Shown piece after piece: positions 46,100-56,844 of a stretch of 64,000 nt of DNA (its first letter is position 1; the number at the start of each line of letters is the position of its first letter). This stretch comes from Cystobasidiopsis lactophilus (Eukaryota > Basidiomycota > Agaricostilbomycetes > Agaricostilbales > Chionosphaeraceae): contig BCIO01000003.1 in NCBI GenBank assembly GCA_001599975.1, positions 2,970,677 to 3,034,676 on the forward strand, in the 5' to 3' direction. A program made the position numbers and the translations under genes. Under the pieces are notes generated by a model, which saw nothing but the letters and a program-made list of their open reading frames with translations, did no database searches and had not been told where the DNA came from.

Positions 46100-46630
46100 C
46101 TATTCAAAATGGTATTTGACAGGGGCGAAAACGAGGTAGGCCAAGAAAGCTAGCAGCTCAAAGTTGGAGAACGTTGGGAGGACGTCTGTGGCAAAAAGGA
46201 ACTGCTTCAGACCCAGGTCTCTTCGGAAGGCCGATCGCTCACGTATGCTACCATCAGACCTTGGGCAGCTCGACTGCGCCAAGCAAGAAGTTGAGCAGCC
46301 TGAGCGAATCGACTGGGCTGTGCGTGCTCGTTCAAGGCGAAAAGGTGAGACTCGGAAAGGCGCACATAAGGTATAACCACTCACCTTCTATATCGAACTC
46401 GACCAAGTTCGGAAGAGGACAGTACAGATCAGAAGGCCCAACAGCGTCTCGCCCGTTCCAGATTGGATAACTGCGGCTCCAAAACCGGACTCAGATCTCG
46501 AGCAGATCTCAGAACCGCGAAGAAACGCACCTTCCTATGCACATATAGACCTAAAGCAAGCAAGCACGAAAGAAAAGAGCGCGCCAAATGGGAAGAAGAG
46601 CGCGAGCACCACTTTGAGAATCCAGACAGC
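46100..46630 (-). CDS. Possible small membrane protein, 5' end unresolved
   Basis: Reading the minus strand, short exons joined by plausible 50-90 nt introns give a hydrophobic chain: AVWILKVVLALFFPFGALFS, GTGETLLGLLICTVLF, VDSLRLLNFLLGAVELPK, FELLAFLAYLVFAPV, ending KYHFE and a stop at 46100. Four hydrophobic segments in about 120 residues would make a small multi-pass protein. I could not find a start codon in phase upstream of 46630, and one donor (GTCGAG) is weak, so this may be wrong or incomplete. No family recognised. Confidence 0.33.
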
Positions 46631-46804
46631 CTGTAGATGTTCCGCGTGAGTTCCCAGGAAAGGTCAATTGGGTCACTCTTCAAACTCACTTGGAATTATG
46701 AAACGTGAAGATGCTTTGGAAACCGGGCGAAAGGGCGGCAGTGACAGAAAGGCGCGGCGAACGAGAAAAAGCAGCGGAAGGAAAAACGACCGGACAGAAG
46801 GGTT

Positions 46805-47854
46805 TCAACCTTCTTTGGACTCTTTGAACATCTTGACCAAGCCGTGGAAAAGCTGGACGGGATCGTGAAAGCCGAGGGGCACGAAGTGTGCAGCGCCAAA
46901 TGCAACGTCGAGCTGGTCGGCTGCCGGGGTGAACAGGCAGAATGTAGCCTCGTCTACCGGCCATCCGAACAAAAATTCTTGCTCCCCTTGCACCTGCATA
47001 GCAACGAGTATAGAATAAGGGTGCTGTTGCTGTTGTGAGGCCTTGATTTCGAGTAGATGCTTGAGATGGAGAATGGCAGAGGTGTCGCGGCCAGCGTAGA
47101 GACCAATGTCCACGACACGGACGCCCTTGAGATTACTAGAGAGGCAACTGTGGCTAGGCACAGTGGGCGTCGTCAGATCTAGCTCGACTTGAACCACCTT
47201 GTCAGCAGATCCGGGGATGGCTCTGAGGCGGTCGGATGCACGCCCAGCGGGCCCGGTCTCGACTGTCCAAACGTAGTCCAGTAGAACGCCCAGACAGACA
47301 GACTCCAACTCCCTCGCGTGCTGCTCGTAGAAATCGGCGAAGACGCTTCGGCAAGCCCGCTTCACGATGCCAGTCTTTTTGTCCCGCCCATCCACTGAAG
47401 ACCACATCAAACGGTGTGAGGGACACTGAAGCTTGCTGTGTGGGGGCATACAGGATCAGTTGCCACCAAATCCCGGGATAGCTATTAGAGCTTACTGATC
47501 CTTCCAGTCAGCTGCTTGGCAGCTTTTGGACTGCAGACAACATGCATTGAGAGACTATCCAAGCAAAAAACAAACCAGTAAGGACTCAACGCAGTACTTG
47601 ACGTCTTTGAAGAAGGAGCGCGTCAGTCGAGGGGCCACTCTCGCGACAGCTCTCATCCTCACCATTACAGGCGGAGCAAACCTTGAGCGGGACGTCGACG
47701 GCCTTACAGGTGTTGCAGCTGCTTTGGTCGCTAAGCCAGAGCTTCAAGTGCGAGATCTGGGCGCGCCTCACCTGTTCATGCCAAATTCGCGGTGAAGGGC
47801 TTCAAGGGCGATGGTTGCACGCTCGCCAGAGGCTTGCGCGCCTTTGTTGAACAT
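46805..47854 (-). CDS. Family B MYND-finger protein, copy 1
   Basis: Exons 47772-47854, 47663-47718, 47591-47604, 47496-47530, 46805-47435; 272 aa. The MYND zinc finger is spread over four exons: CNTC and CSAC, then the 14-nt microexon coding VKYC, then SKSCQAADWKDH, then KLQC. All eight zinc ligands are present. After it comes a conserved family region starting SVFADFYEQHARELESVCLGVLL and a long beta-rich C-terminus (VVQVELDLTT, RVVDIGLYAG, AAHFVPLGFHDPVQLFHGLV). MYND fingers bind Pro-rich peptides in partner proteins. Paralogs at 53589, 54947 and 59004. The start may lie further upstream since copies 2 and 3 have longer N-termini. Confidence 0.72.
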
Positions 47855-48325
47855 GTTCTGAAGACGATAAGCTAAAGCTGGAGCCTATATGAAGGGCACA
47901 CTTGGTGGCTGCGGAAAAAAGGTGATGCCGCGACTCCGAGAAAAGTCGGCTGGAGTCCTCTCTGTCTTTTGAACAGCCATCTTGCCATCTCGAAAGATCT
48001 ATACGTATGCATGTTCTTGTTTCAAAATCAATATTCACTTCTCGCGAATGCGCCTGCTTGCTTCTGCCAGCGAAATTGCTTAAGATTCGCCACCACTGCG
48101 CGCTGCGCCCTCTTTTCTCCAAAAGGCTCGCTCTGGGTCCTCGCGCTTTACAGCGTTACCGGTCGTATTGAGATATCGAGTCCACAAAGGCAGCGCTGCT
48201 TGTCATGCTCCTACGTTCGGTCCACTTGACCTGGTTCGGGCCTGCTCGCTTTCAACACTGCAGGCTGCACCGCGCGTCGGCCATCATGCCCAAAGCCATC
48301 TCTTGTTCTACTTTGACCACTCACA
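47855..48325. other. Divergent promoter region, family B copy 1 / GNAT
   Basis: No gene supported. Confidence 0.4.
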
Positions 48326-49050
48326 ATGGGTCTCAAAGTGATTGCCGCTAATGCAAAGGACATTCCTGCTTTTGCCATGCAGCGTTCCCTCTCATTTCTA
48401 GAAGAACCGGCTTGGCGCAATATGTTCCCACCCAGCGCTGTGTCGAGAGAAGCTCAGGCTCAGTGGTTGATTTCCTTGTGGCTCAGCGCAGACCCAGACC
48501 GACCCAACAGCAGACTGCATTGGCTCAAAGCGGTGGATGACGAGAGTGGACAGCTTCTGGGACACGCTTTGTACATCCCGCGTCCTAACGACCAACCCTT
48601 CAATCGAGGTACATTTCCAGCTGGGATGGATACAGGGTGGCACGAGGAGTATATGGGGGCCTGCAAGCAGCTGGAGGCGCGAGCGAAATGTCACAACACG
48701 CTCCAAAGCGGCCCATATATCGGTAAGCGCATCCACATAGTGCAGTTACATTCTTGGTCTTACTCTTTTCTCTAGAGCTGGTTACGCTGTGCACCGACAC
48801 GAAGCATCGGCGGAAAGGAGTCGCCACTGCGCTCATTCAACACGTCTTGCAAGTCTGCGATGCGCAGTCATTGCCTCTATACGTCGACTCTGCGCCCATC
48901 GCGTCGCCTTTATACTCCAAGCTGGGCTTCCTGCCAATAGACTCTGAAACTCTTTCCCTCGACGGACAGCCCTACACCTTGACCGCCATGATCCGAATGC
49001 CATCTGTCGCAGCTTCGACTGTCTGTTCGGGTCCACAGAATGAAGCGTGA
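48326..49050 (+). CDS. GNAT-family N-acetyltransferase
   Basis: Exons 48326-48722 and 48776-49050; 223 aa. The acetyl-CoA-binding motif A is visible: VTLCTDTKHRRKGVATALIQHV, i.e. the R-x-x-G-x-[GA] loop as RRKGVA, followed by the motif B segment PLYVDSAPIASPLYSKLGFLP in which the Tyr-x-x-x-Gly-Phe hallmark is present. The N-terminal 130 residues match the layout of fungal GNAT proteins with a variable substrate arm. Such enzymes acetylate small amines or toxins as well as proteins; the substrate here is not evident. It lies between family B copy 1 and a secreted protein gene, all accessory in character. Confidence 0.82.
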
Positions 49051-49816
49051 AGTACTATGCGTCGACCCGGTACTCGACTGGACAGATCCTCAGGCCTCAA
49101 AGTGAGGAAGGCGGGCAATCCAAAATGAGCAGAAAGTTTGACGCTAGGCCAGGGTCCAGACCGGCTGTTGTGCCGGCTCCAGATAATCAGCACGAATACA
49201 AGAGTCCATGTGGCCAAGTGACGTTGGCAAGAGGGCAGGATTACCATGTAGATCCGCTCGGAGTTCGATACCGAATCTTGCATTAGGCAGACAGTGGAGC
49301 TCGACTCGTGGCAACGACTAATTCGCTTAAGCGATCTGAAACAGACGAGCTTAATTGGGCTAGATTGGCTCGTCGAGCTGTTGCCAAAAGAGCCCTTCCG
49401 TCGACCCAAAAAGGAAGAAAGCGGAAGCGGATGTGATTTTGCCACCTCTGTCACTGCCAAATTGTCACAAAAATTTCTGAGACACTGAGCGATCACCTTG
49501 TTGCCCTTGGACAAAAAATTGGAAAACGTGGCTCACACCTCGGCTTCCACTTTGTTTGGTTGTAAATGCTGCTTCGTTTGCCTTATGGACGTTCCCCAGG
49601 AGATCCAGAAACGGAAAGCTTGCGTCCGAGAAGCGTGGCCGCCGTCATTGCTGCTGTTTTCCTTGCCCTGAAAGGTGTTGTGCTCCCAAATAATTCTTTC
49701 TTTCCCTCAAGAAGCCTGGTTGCCTCTCCCTCTCTCCTCTCCCCTCCCAAAACAAAGCGCCCGGTCGCCCTTTGTTCCCCCAAGCAAGCTGGTCTTCGTC
49801 TCAACAATCTCCAATC
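49051..49816. other. Intergenic region
   Basis: Has GGTGGCAAA (reverse complement) at 49438-49446. Short open frames on both strands (for example 49120-49286 plus, 48972-49514 minus) have no support. CT-rich tract before 49817 fits a fungal promoter. Confidence 0.4.
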
Positions 49817-51293
49817 ATGCTGTCAGCCGGCCTGCTCTTTGTCTCTGCCCTTGTTGGCCAATCTCTCGCTCTCGTTCTTCCCAAGCGCGCCGTCACTTGC
49901 GAAGATTTGTCCGCTTCCATTACAGCGGCCAATGGCGCCGCACAAGCTACCGCCTTTTGCAAGCAATACCTTGGAGTCGTTCCCGTGAGTTTCCCTTCTC
50001 TGCTCCACTGCAAAGCCTTTCTGACGCGGTTTGATCAGATTTATACCACGTCGACCGCAATTCGCGTCATCACTGCAACCCAAACGGCACAAACCACCAC
50101 CACCACCGTCGATACCACAACGAAGCCCACGGCTTGGAAGACGCTGACGACGACTGACACGACTTCGGTGACCTCCACGCCCGACCAGATCACTGTCTCT
50201 TCGACGGTCACCTCTACGGCCTACTTGGACAACGAGGGAAGGACCATTGCCCTTATGCGCCGTGATCTGCCTTCCCCCGTGCTTCGTGAGCTGCTCTCCC
50301 TTTTTGGTTGGTTGCTAGCCTGACTAACTTTTGACTCAGAAAAGCGAGTGTTGGCCACTCCCGCCTTCTACGGCGGCTTGTCGAAGACCGACATGCTCGC
50401 CGCCTGCAACTGCTTGAACATTGTGCCGCAGACTTACATTCTTCAAGCCAGAGCCACTACTTCCAGTAAGTATATCTCCTTCTTCCTTCACGGGAGCACA
50501 TGCTGAAACTTAGCCGCCAGCCACGGTCATCGCTGGCACCAACTCGCACACCCTGTTCCGCCTCATCACCGCCCAAGCTCCTCGAGCTACAACCACAGAG
50601 ATCTCGAGCCGCACTGTCACTGTCACTGCTCCTGCTCCGGTTTTCACTGACACCGCAGTCGAGATCGACAGCATCTCGAGTTGCCCACCTGCCACGGACG
50701 CCACCTTCTTTTGCCCCGAAGGCACCGGCATCGATGATGGCACCTTGACAGCCAAGGGCGAGCTCAATGTGCGTTCTTTCTTATATTCTCTTGCCTGGAC
50801 CATGACTGACGCCGGACCTAGTGCCCGTGCATGGCGTCGGATGGCTTCAGTGGAGCCTGCGCTTACTGGGCTGACGATGGCAGCCCCGTCGGCTCGGACC
50901 TGTCCGAGTACAATGGCCAGAACGTGGATGTGCGTTACAATTCCTAACAACTTCTCCGAAAGCTGGTCTCATCCCTCCTTCAGGGCTCCGCCAACTGGAC
51001 TACCCGCCAAGCCATCTATGGCGACAGCACGTCCGATGGTATGTTGCTTTCCTCGCTTTCACTTTGAAGTGGTGACTCACACGAGTCCATAAGACTGCCC
51101 CAGCTGGTCTGACTGGACCTGCGCTCCTTCCGGTCAACCTGGTCGTCGTTGGTTCGAGGAGCGAGCTCTCTCGCCAAACTCCTCAGGCAAGACCAGCCTC
51201 ACCCACAACACTAAAAAGCCCGTCCCCAAGGGTCTCAAGCGAGGAGGGAAGTACCGACCTTACAAGCAGGTCAAGGACATCATCTCGTCTTGA
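49817..51293 (+). CDS. Secreted Ser/Thr-rich protein
   Basis: Exons 49817-49984, 50039-50285, 50340-50465, 50521-50768, 50822-50929, 50984-51038, 51094-51293; 383 aa. Signal peptide (residues 1-19) then LPKR, a Kex2-type site. The mature chain has two repeats of a Cys pair with hydrophobic surroundings (VTCEDLSASI...FCKQYLG and LAACNCLNIVP), Thr-rich stretches likely to be O-mannosylated, and a Cys-rich module CPCMASDGFSGACAYWADDG with CPSWSDWTC. The C-terminus is basic and has no GPI signal. Resembles fungal extracellular or wall-associated proteins; no family named. Confidence 0.72.
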
Positions 51294-51672
51294 GCAATGG
51301 CCTCAACTCGTCGCCTCCTTGTCCCGTCAGACTCCTTTCTTATCTCTAATATGCTCTAGATCAATTGAAATCCAAAGACTCCTGTGAATATTTCCCAAAA
51401 CTTGAAGCTACTTGAAGACCATTTCCTCCGCGGCCCGCTTCGTTCTCTTGTCCCTCTGCCTTCCTGTCCCCCTTATTATTCCTTGTACTGTTTTTCTCGA
51501 TGCCTTGCGCCCTCGCGAAGCGCTGTGCCCTGCTGCTTCAATCTCATGCTAAGGATCGGTCCACACGCGGCGAACCCTTCCGATTCAGCGCTTGCAGCTG
51601 CGCTTGCCGTAAAGTGCCTTGAAAAGTGCTGCCTATCTCTCTGTTCTGCTGGCCATCTTCCTCGACACAAAG
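51294..51672. other. Intergenic region upstream of P450
   Basis: Nothing supported. Confidence 0.4.
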
Positions 51673-53549
51673 ATGGACGCCATCCTTGACGAGATCAAAG
51701 CTGTAGATGTCAAATTGGTGGCCGCCGCGACTGTGGCGGTTTGGCTCGTTTCGCTGGTTTCCGGGATCATCGCCAATGTCTATTTCAGCAAACTTTCGAG
51801 CATCAAGGGTCCTTTCTGGGCTGCGGCAAGCTCTCATTGGACGATGTTCAATCTTCTCTGGGGCAAACGAGCCATGGCCATTCATCAAGTCTCCCAGCGC
51901 TACGGGCCCGTGGCACGAATCGGTCCCAATCGCGTCGTCGTCTCAGATCCCGCTCTGATGAAGCCCTTGTTCGAAGGCAAGCTTGATCGCCCAGCTTTTA
52001 TGAAAGCGTTCGACATCGTCGTCGGGCCTGGCACTCCTTGCACCTTTTCGGAGCTCAGCACTTTGGCCGCCCGGGGCAAGAGAAAGGTGAGCATTACACA
52101 TCACTATTGGCCTCAAGACGCTAAGATCAATGTGAAAGGGCATCTTGCCGCACTTCTCGAACAACATGCTTTATCAATGGGAAGACGTCTTTGCAGAGGC
52201 CATCTCCGACATGTTGGCGGCTGCGCGCAAATTGAGTGCCAATGGAGCCAGCATCACCGTTCACCCTCTTGTCCAAGCCTGCATATCAGATGTGAGTGGC
52301 TACAGCTGGCGTCTAGATCCAAGCTGACAGTCTTGCCACATTGGTCAGATCATGTCAAAAGTGGTCCTGGACCACAACCTGCATTCGATGGAGCAGTTTG
52401 GCGCTGGAAAAGTTAACACCGTGACCAGGGCCATCCACGACTGGTCAATCAGGGGAAATCTTGCCCAAATGTTTCCCGCCTGGCTTTGGAACCTGATGGG
52501 CAAAATTCCCGGCAAGAGGTGGCAATTGATCGTTCAGTCGGAGTACATCCTGGCCAACGTGCGTGCCGCATCGAGATACTATGGGCTCTGCTGATCTTGA
52601 AAAGCTGCAGTTCGTTGAGCCGATCGTCTTGCAGAAGCAGGCCGAAATCGAGAGTCAAGACGGCTCGGTGCCCGCTCGGCCTGCGTTGATCCACCGATTA
52701 CTCACCGCAATTAACCCATCGACTGGCCAAAAGTGGCCCGTCAACGACGTCGTGTCGGAGGGTGTCGACTCTTTTTTGGCTGGCGTGGACACCACTGCCA
52801 CTGTTGTCACGTTCACATTGTACATGCTCGCCGCACACCCAGAAGTCCAAAAGCAACTTCAAGCCGATCTGGATCTGGCTGTCCCTGATCCCGGAGAACT
52901 GCCAACCATGCCAACTCTGGCGGCAATCGGCAGCCTCAACAATGTCATGAAAGAGAGTTGGTCTTTCTTCCCTCTTTGTCTTCTGTAACTGTTCTGACCG
53001 CTTTAATCGCAGCAATGCGCATTGTGCCTCCCGTCCCCAGCCCTTCTTACAGGGTTGTTTCAGAGAAAGGTTTTGCGGTGGGAGGGACGCTGCTGCCTCC
53101 AGGCTGCCTCGTGGGAATGCAACCTTACACCACTCACCGCGATTCTTCGGTCTATCCCGACCCCGAGCGGTTTGACCCCAATCGATGGAACAACGAGACG
53201 CCCGAAATGACGAGGAGCTGGATTCCTTTTGGCCACGGTACAAGATCTTGCGTAGGTTTCTCCTTCTTACACAGTATGTGATTATTGCTAAAGATGTGTT
53301 CCGACAGCCTGGAATGAAGTGAGCTATGCCTTTGACACCTGCTCTTACCTTCCTCTCTGACCATCGTTTGATCACCTTAGTCTCGCCCAAAACGATTCAA
53401 GGGCAATAGTAGCGGCCATCCTTCGTTCTTTCACGCTCAAACCGGCACCGGGCATCACGCCAGAAAGCATGTCGCCTACCGAATGGGGAGGCATGGTGCC
53501 GCAGGGAGGGCCTTGCCGACTGGAGTTTCATCCTAGGGTACATGCTTAG
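51673..53549 (+). CDS. Cytochrome P450
   Basis: Exons 51673-52086, 52139-52291, 52349-52558, 52611-52956, 53013-53251, 53308-53318, 53381-53549; 513 aa. An N-terminal membrane anchor (residues about 15-38) is followed by P450 landmarks: I-helix FLAGVDTTATVV, K-helix ExxR as ETMR across the 52957 intron, PERFDPNRW, and the heme loop FGHGTRSCPGMNLA. The heme Cys ends exon 5 and PGM(N) is an 11-nt microexon (53308-53318). It would be an ER monooxygenase; fungal P450s of this shape often act in secondary metabolism or detoxification. It is convergent with family B copy 2, only 39 nt apart. Confidence 0.9.
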
Positions 53550-53588
53550 AGGGGCTATCGTCATTGCAGTGTGGTCCTCTAAGACCAA

Positions 53589-54764
53589 TCATAGCGCCGC
53601 CATGCGTTCATCGATCTCGGCAATCGACAGCGCTGAGATCTGTGGCAGCGTCGGTTTTGAACCTCGGCTGAGATTGGAAAAGCCCACCTGCTTAGACTGG
53701 CGTTCCTGTTTAGACTGGCGTATGTGGTGGTTTGTGAATACGACAGGCGACTCGACATCGGGTAGCGCAGAGCCGTAGTATTGGCCGGCGATCGCTTCTA
53801 GCCCCGGAAGGCCAAATTGCTTGTGTCTGTAGATTATCGTCGGGGTTTCCGAGCAGCTGACAGCGACTACCACCATTCCGTAGAGATCGCAGTCGCTAGG
53901 GTCGCACTTTTGGTGTAGACGTCGCCATTCTTGGTGCAATTGCTGAACATGAATCTTCGGCAGCATGTCATGATTACGCTGGCAGAAGGCATCCGTCGTC
54001 ATCAGCTCAAAGCTCTTGATTTCTCTGACCTGTGCTGAAACCCGCCAAGACAACCCTTGTCCGAAGTGTGTCCTTTCGAGCTCGAGCTCCAAGTTCACGA
54101 TGAGATTGGGCGAAGCCAGGGCGTCTTTGAGAGATGCGAGGGCGTCCGCTGGCGAGTTCACAGGCCGCTTTTGGTTCATGATGAGGATGGCAGTGACCAA
54201 GCAGAGCAGATTGTCGTTCTTTTGAAGGAAATCGTCCGAAAGATCGTGGAAAGCCTGCTCCATCACAAAGCCTTCAGAATCCCTTGCATCCATTCTTGAC
54301 CGTAGCTGTTGGTAATGAGGGCACCTCCTTTTGCTGCGTAGATTGAGTCCTGTACCGCTGCGCTGCGATGATTAATGAGCCGACCTACTGGACGATGCGC
54401 CAGTGGGCCACTTGACACTCCCGCGACTGCGTGGATTAGAGCACATCCATCTTGAACATAAAAGAACGGCCTACACAATACTTGACAGCTATTGCACGCG
54501 CGATCAGCTTACCTTGTAGACCGCTTGCAAATCTGATGGAATCAGAGCACCCACCTCGACATTTCGAACAGATCTTGGTCGAATCTTGCTTTCCACAATG
54601 TTCGCATCTGTAAGATTGTAAAGAAGACTCGTCGTCTTTGAAGGTGCAGCTCACAGATCGAGTTGGACAATGGCACCCCGGCATGTCCGCCCCGTTTCTT
54701 TGAAGGAGGTCTGACACTGGTCACAGCTATCGTCCGAGTCGCTGCTGTGGTCTTGATCACTCAT
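53589..54764 (-). CDS. Family B MYND-finger protein, copy 2
   Basis: Exons 54677-54764, 54555-54635, 54475-54488, 54389-54426, 53589-54333; 321 aa. N-terminus MSDQDHSSDSDDSCDQCQ carries an extra CxxC plus a later Cys before the MYND finger. The finger is CEHC, CSKC, then the 14-nt microexon AVKYC, SRECQVAHWRIVH, KRRC; joining with the 55-nt intron 54334-54388 restores the canonical HKxxC. The family region VMEQAFHDLSDDFLQKNDNLLCLVTAILI follows, then a beta-rich domain and a short C-terminal tail with a repeated RQSKQ. The first intron is only 41 nt and is the least secure point. Confidence 0.7.
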
Positions 54765-54946
54765 AGGAAGGTTGTAAAGCGAACGGGCGGGATCGGGAAC
54801 TGAAGACCAGAGCAAATGGCCAACGTGGATCATGGCCCGCGGGGGGCTTTGGTCACCCGTCCGGGCAGATGAATGACACTTGAGGTTAGGTTATATACAA
54901 GAGGGAGAAGCAATACACTACAAGTAAGATGGAGATAATACAAGAG

Positions 54947-56117
54947 TTACAACCAGTTCTGCACAAGCCACTCCAAGCCCTCGATCCTATCCCTTTTGCT
55001 CTTGAGGTTTCCGTTCATCAGATCAAGGAGGGACTCCGGAGTGAAGAATCTGTCGTGCGCCCACTCCAAGATGCCATCGATCTGCTTGCCACAAACGCTG
55101 AATGACATCAAAACAGATTCAGTGGTCCAGCTGGCGGCCGAGACGTGGAAGACGGCAAAGCCATCCCCCTCGCAACAATTGCCGACTCCAGGACCTCGTG
55201 GAGAGGATCGCCTCTTGGTCGTTCGGTCTGCAATGAATGTCTCCGCATCGAACCCAGGCTGTAGTCGGTCGAAGGTCTTCACTCGGTCGACTTTCAAGCT
55301 CTTCACACCATGCACTTCGGCCAGAACTCGCCCAGACACCGCTCTGCGCACAGGCGCCCGTCGGATATCCAGTACAAAGCTGATGACGCGATCTGGTGCG
55401 GCGAAGGCTTGCTGGATTCGTTGCCGACTTCGCGCGACATCTTCTTCCGGACGAAGCAACAACGCGACCATGACGGTGCTGAGCATATTATGATGCTTCT
55501 CGGTGAAGTCGTGGGCAACGTCTTGAAAGCCTTGGCGTATGAACAATTCGCCAATTGGCTCTCGCGCATCCCAGCCGAGCATGTCCTTGAGGTATTCGGC
55601 ACATTTGTGTTTGCTGTCAACGAGCCTATCAATGCGCTGCGTCCCCATGAAAGGTATCCGACGAACTGGCGCTGCCTCCAATCGCTTCGCTGGCAACGTT
55701 TGGACTGCATTAGGTATGAGTCTTTGTGGTGTCACAGGGCGATGAACAGACTTGCGCAGTAGTGAATAACTGCGAAACACGCCAAGTCAGCGTCAATCAC
55801 CCACGGTTGGATCAGGACGTACGCCGGCATCCCGCACACTGGCGGAGCTTGCCCTCCTGGGTTCCGCAAAATGCACACCTGCAGAATCACGTAGCTTGGG
55901 CGCCATCCTCGTGTGCACCAGCAGCAGAGCTTGCTCACCCTTTCATATTCAGGAGATTTCGCCAGCGCCGGCAATCACCCTTATTGCCCGACCGACAACC
56001 CTCGCAAGCCTTCTCGTGCGTTACCCCGCACACGCACGTCTCCAAGTTGTCCATGTCAGCATCGCTTGCGCCGGCGGCTAACGATGCGTCGCCGTTTTCC
56101 GGCGCTGCGTCAGACAT
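54947..56117 (-). CDS. Family B MYND-finger protein, copy 3
   Basis: Exons 55939-56117, 55823-55878, 55756-55769, 55667-55704, 54947-55613; 317 aa. The N-terminal 60 residues contain CVCGVTHEKACEGC, a second Cys cluster similar to that of copy 2. MYND finger: CAFC, CAGC, microexon IHYC (14 nt), SKRCQRSDWRQRH, KHKC. The intron after the microexon begins GCAAGT, a GC donor, where the other copies have GT. Family region ELFIRQGFQDVAHDFTEKHHNMLSTVMVALLL and a beta-rich C-terminus ending EWLVQNWL. Tandem with copy 2 (182 nt apart, same strand). Confidence 0.73.
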
Positions 56118-56844
56118 GATTTGTTGTTGTTGTGGCCGCCGAGGATCAAGTCGCGACCCGCGGCTTGCCTCGGACCGAACGGCAATGACAACCTGTGGTC
56201 CTTCGCCCTGTCGTAGCGGTTGAGCGTTAGCGGGTTGATACAAGCATGCTTTCCTTCCCAAATAGTCACTAAAAGACAACCGAGAACATTGTTGATCGAA
56301 GCGGACCGAAGCGAATGGCAAACGGCCCTCTGTGGCGTTTCTGTGCTGGCCTTGCAAGGAAAGAAGCGCACATATTCTGAGCATTCGTTGAATAGTAGAC
56401 ATCATCAAGCCAGGAAGCCAATCTCGAGTTCGTCGAAGCAGCAGACTCCGTGCTGGAAACAGAAGAACTACACCCAGTTTTGCACGAGCCTTCAATCTTA
56501 TCCCTTCCTTGTGTCAGGCGCTCGTCTAACCAAATCAAGTCGAGAAGGGATTCCGCTGTCCCATCTCGCAATTGTTGAAGCTCCAGCCTGCAGCCTGCAA
56601 ATTTTGCCCTTGGACTGGTTTTTCCTCCCTAAGCATTCGCCATAGAAACGTGCAGTTGGGACTGGTTTGGAAGCACAACACCAGAAGCTAGATCCAAGAA
56701 CAGAGGAACAGTAAAGATTGAGGTTTCGACTCGTCGACCGTGCGTCTTCGCCGAGGCGATGGAACAATCGATGATGTCGCCGGCGTGAGATAAGCGCCTT
56801 TCCTCCCTCTTGGTCTCGCTCAGCCACCTAGATTTGTATTGTCC
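56118..56844. other. Divergent promoter region, family B copy 3 / MFS
   Basis: No supported gene. A minus-strand open frame at 56269-56571 includes short patches similar to family B C-termini (LLDLIWLDERL, KIEGSCKTGCSSSV versus LLDLMNGNLKSKRDRIEGLEW), possibly a decayed fragment. Confidence 0.35.

Noticed and set aside
48972-49514. A 180-codon minus-strand frame overlapping the acetyltransferase end
   Set aside because: Overlaps a well-supported gene, lacks motifs and has no clear splice or start context.
53589-54764. Family B copy 2 as a pseudogene
   Set aside because: First reading gave a broken finger, but the 55-nt intron 54334-54388 restores HKxxC and the frame is open to the end.
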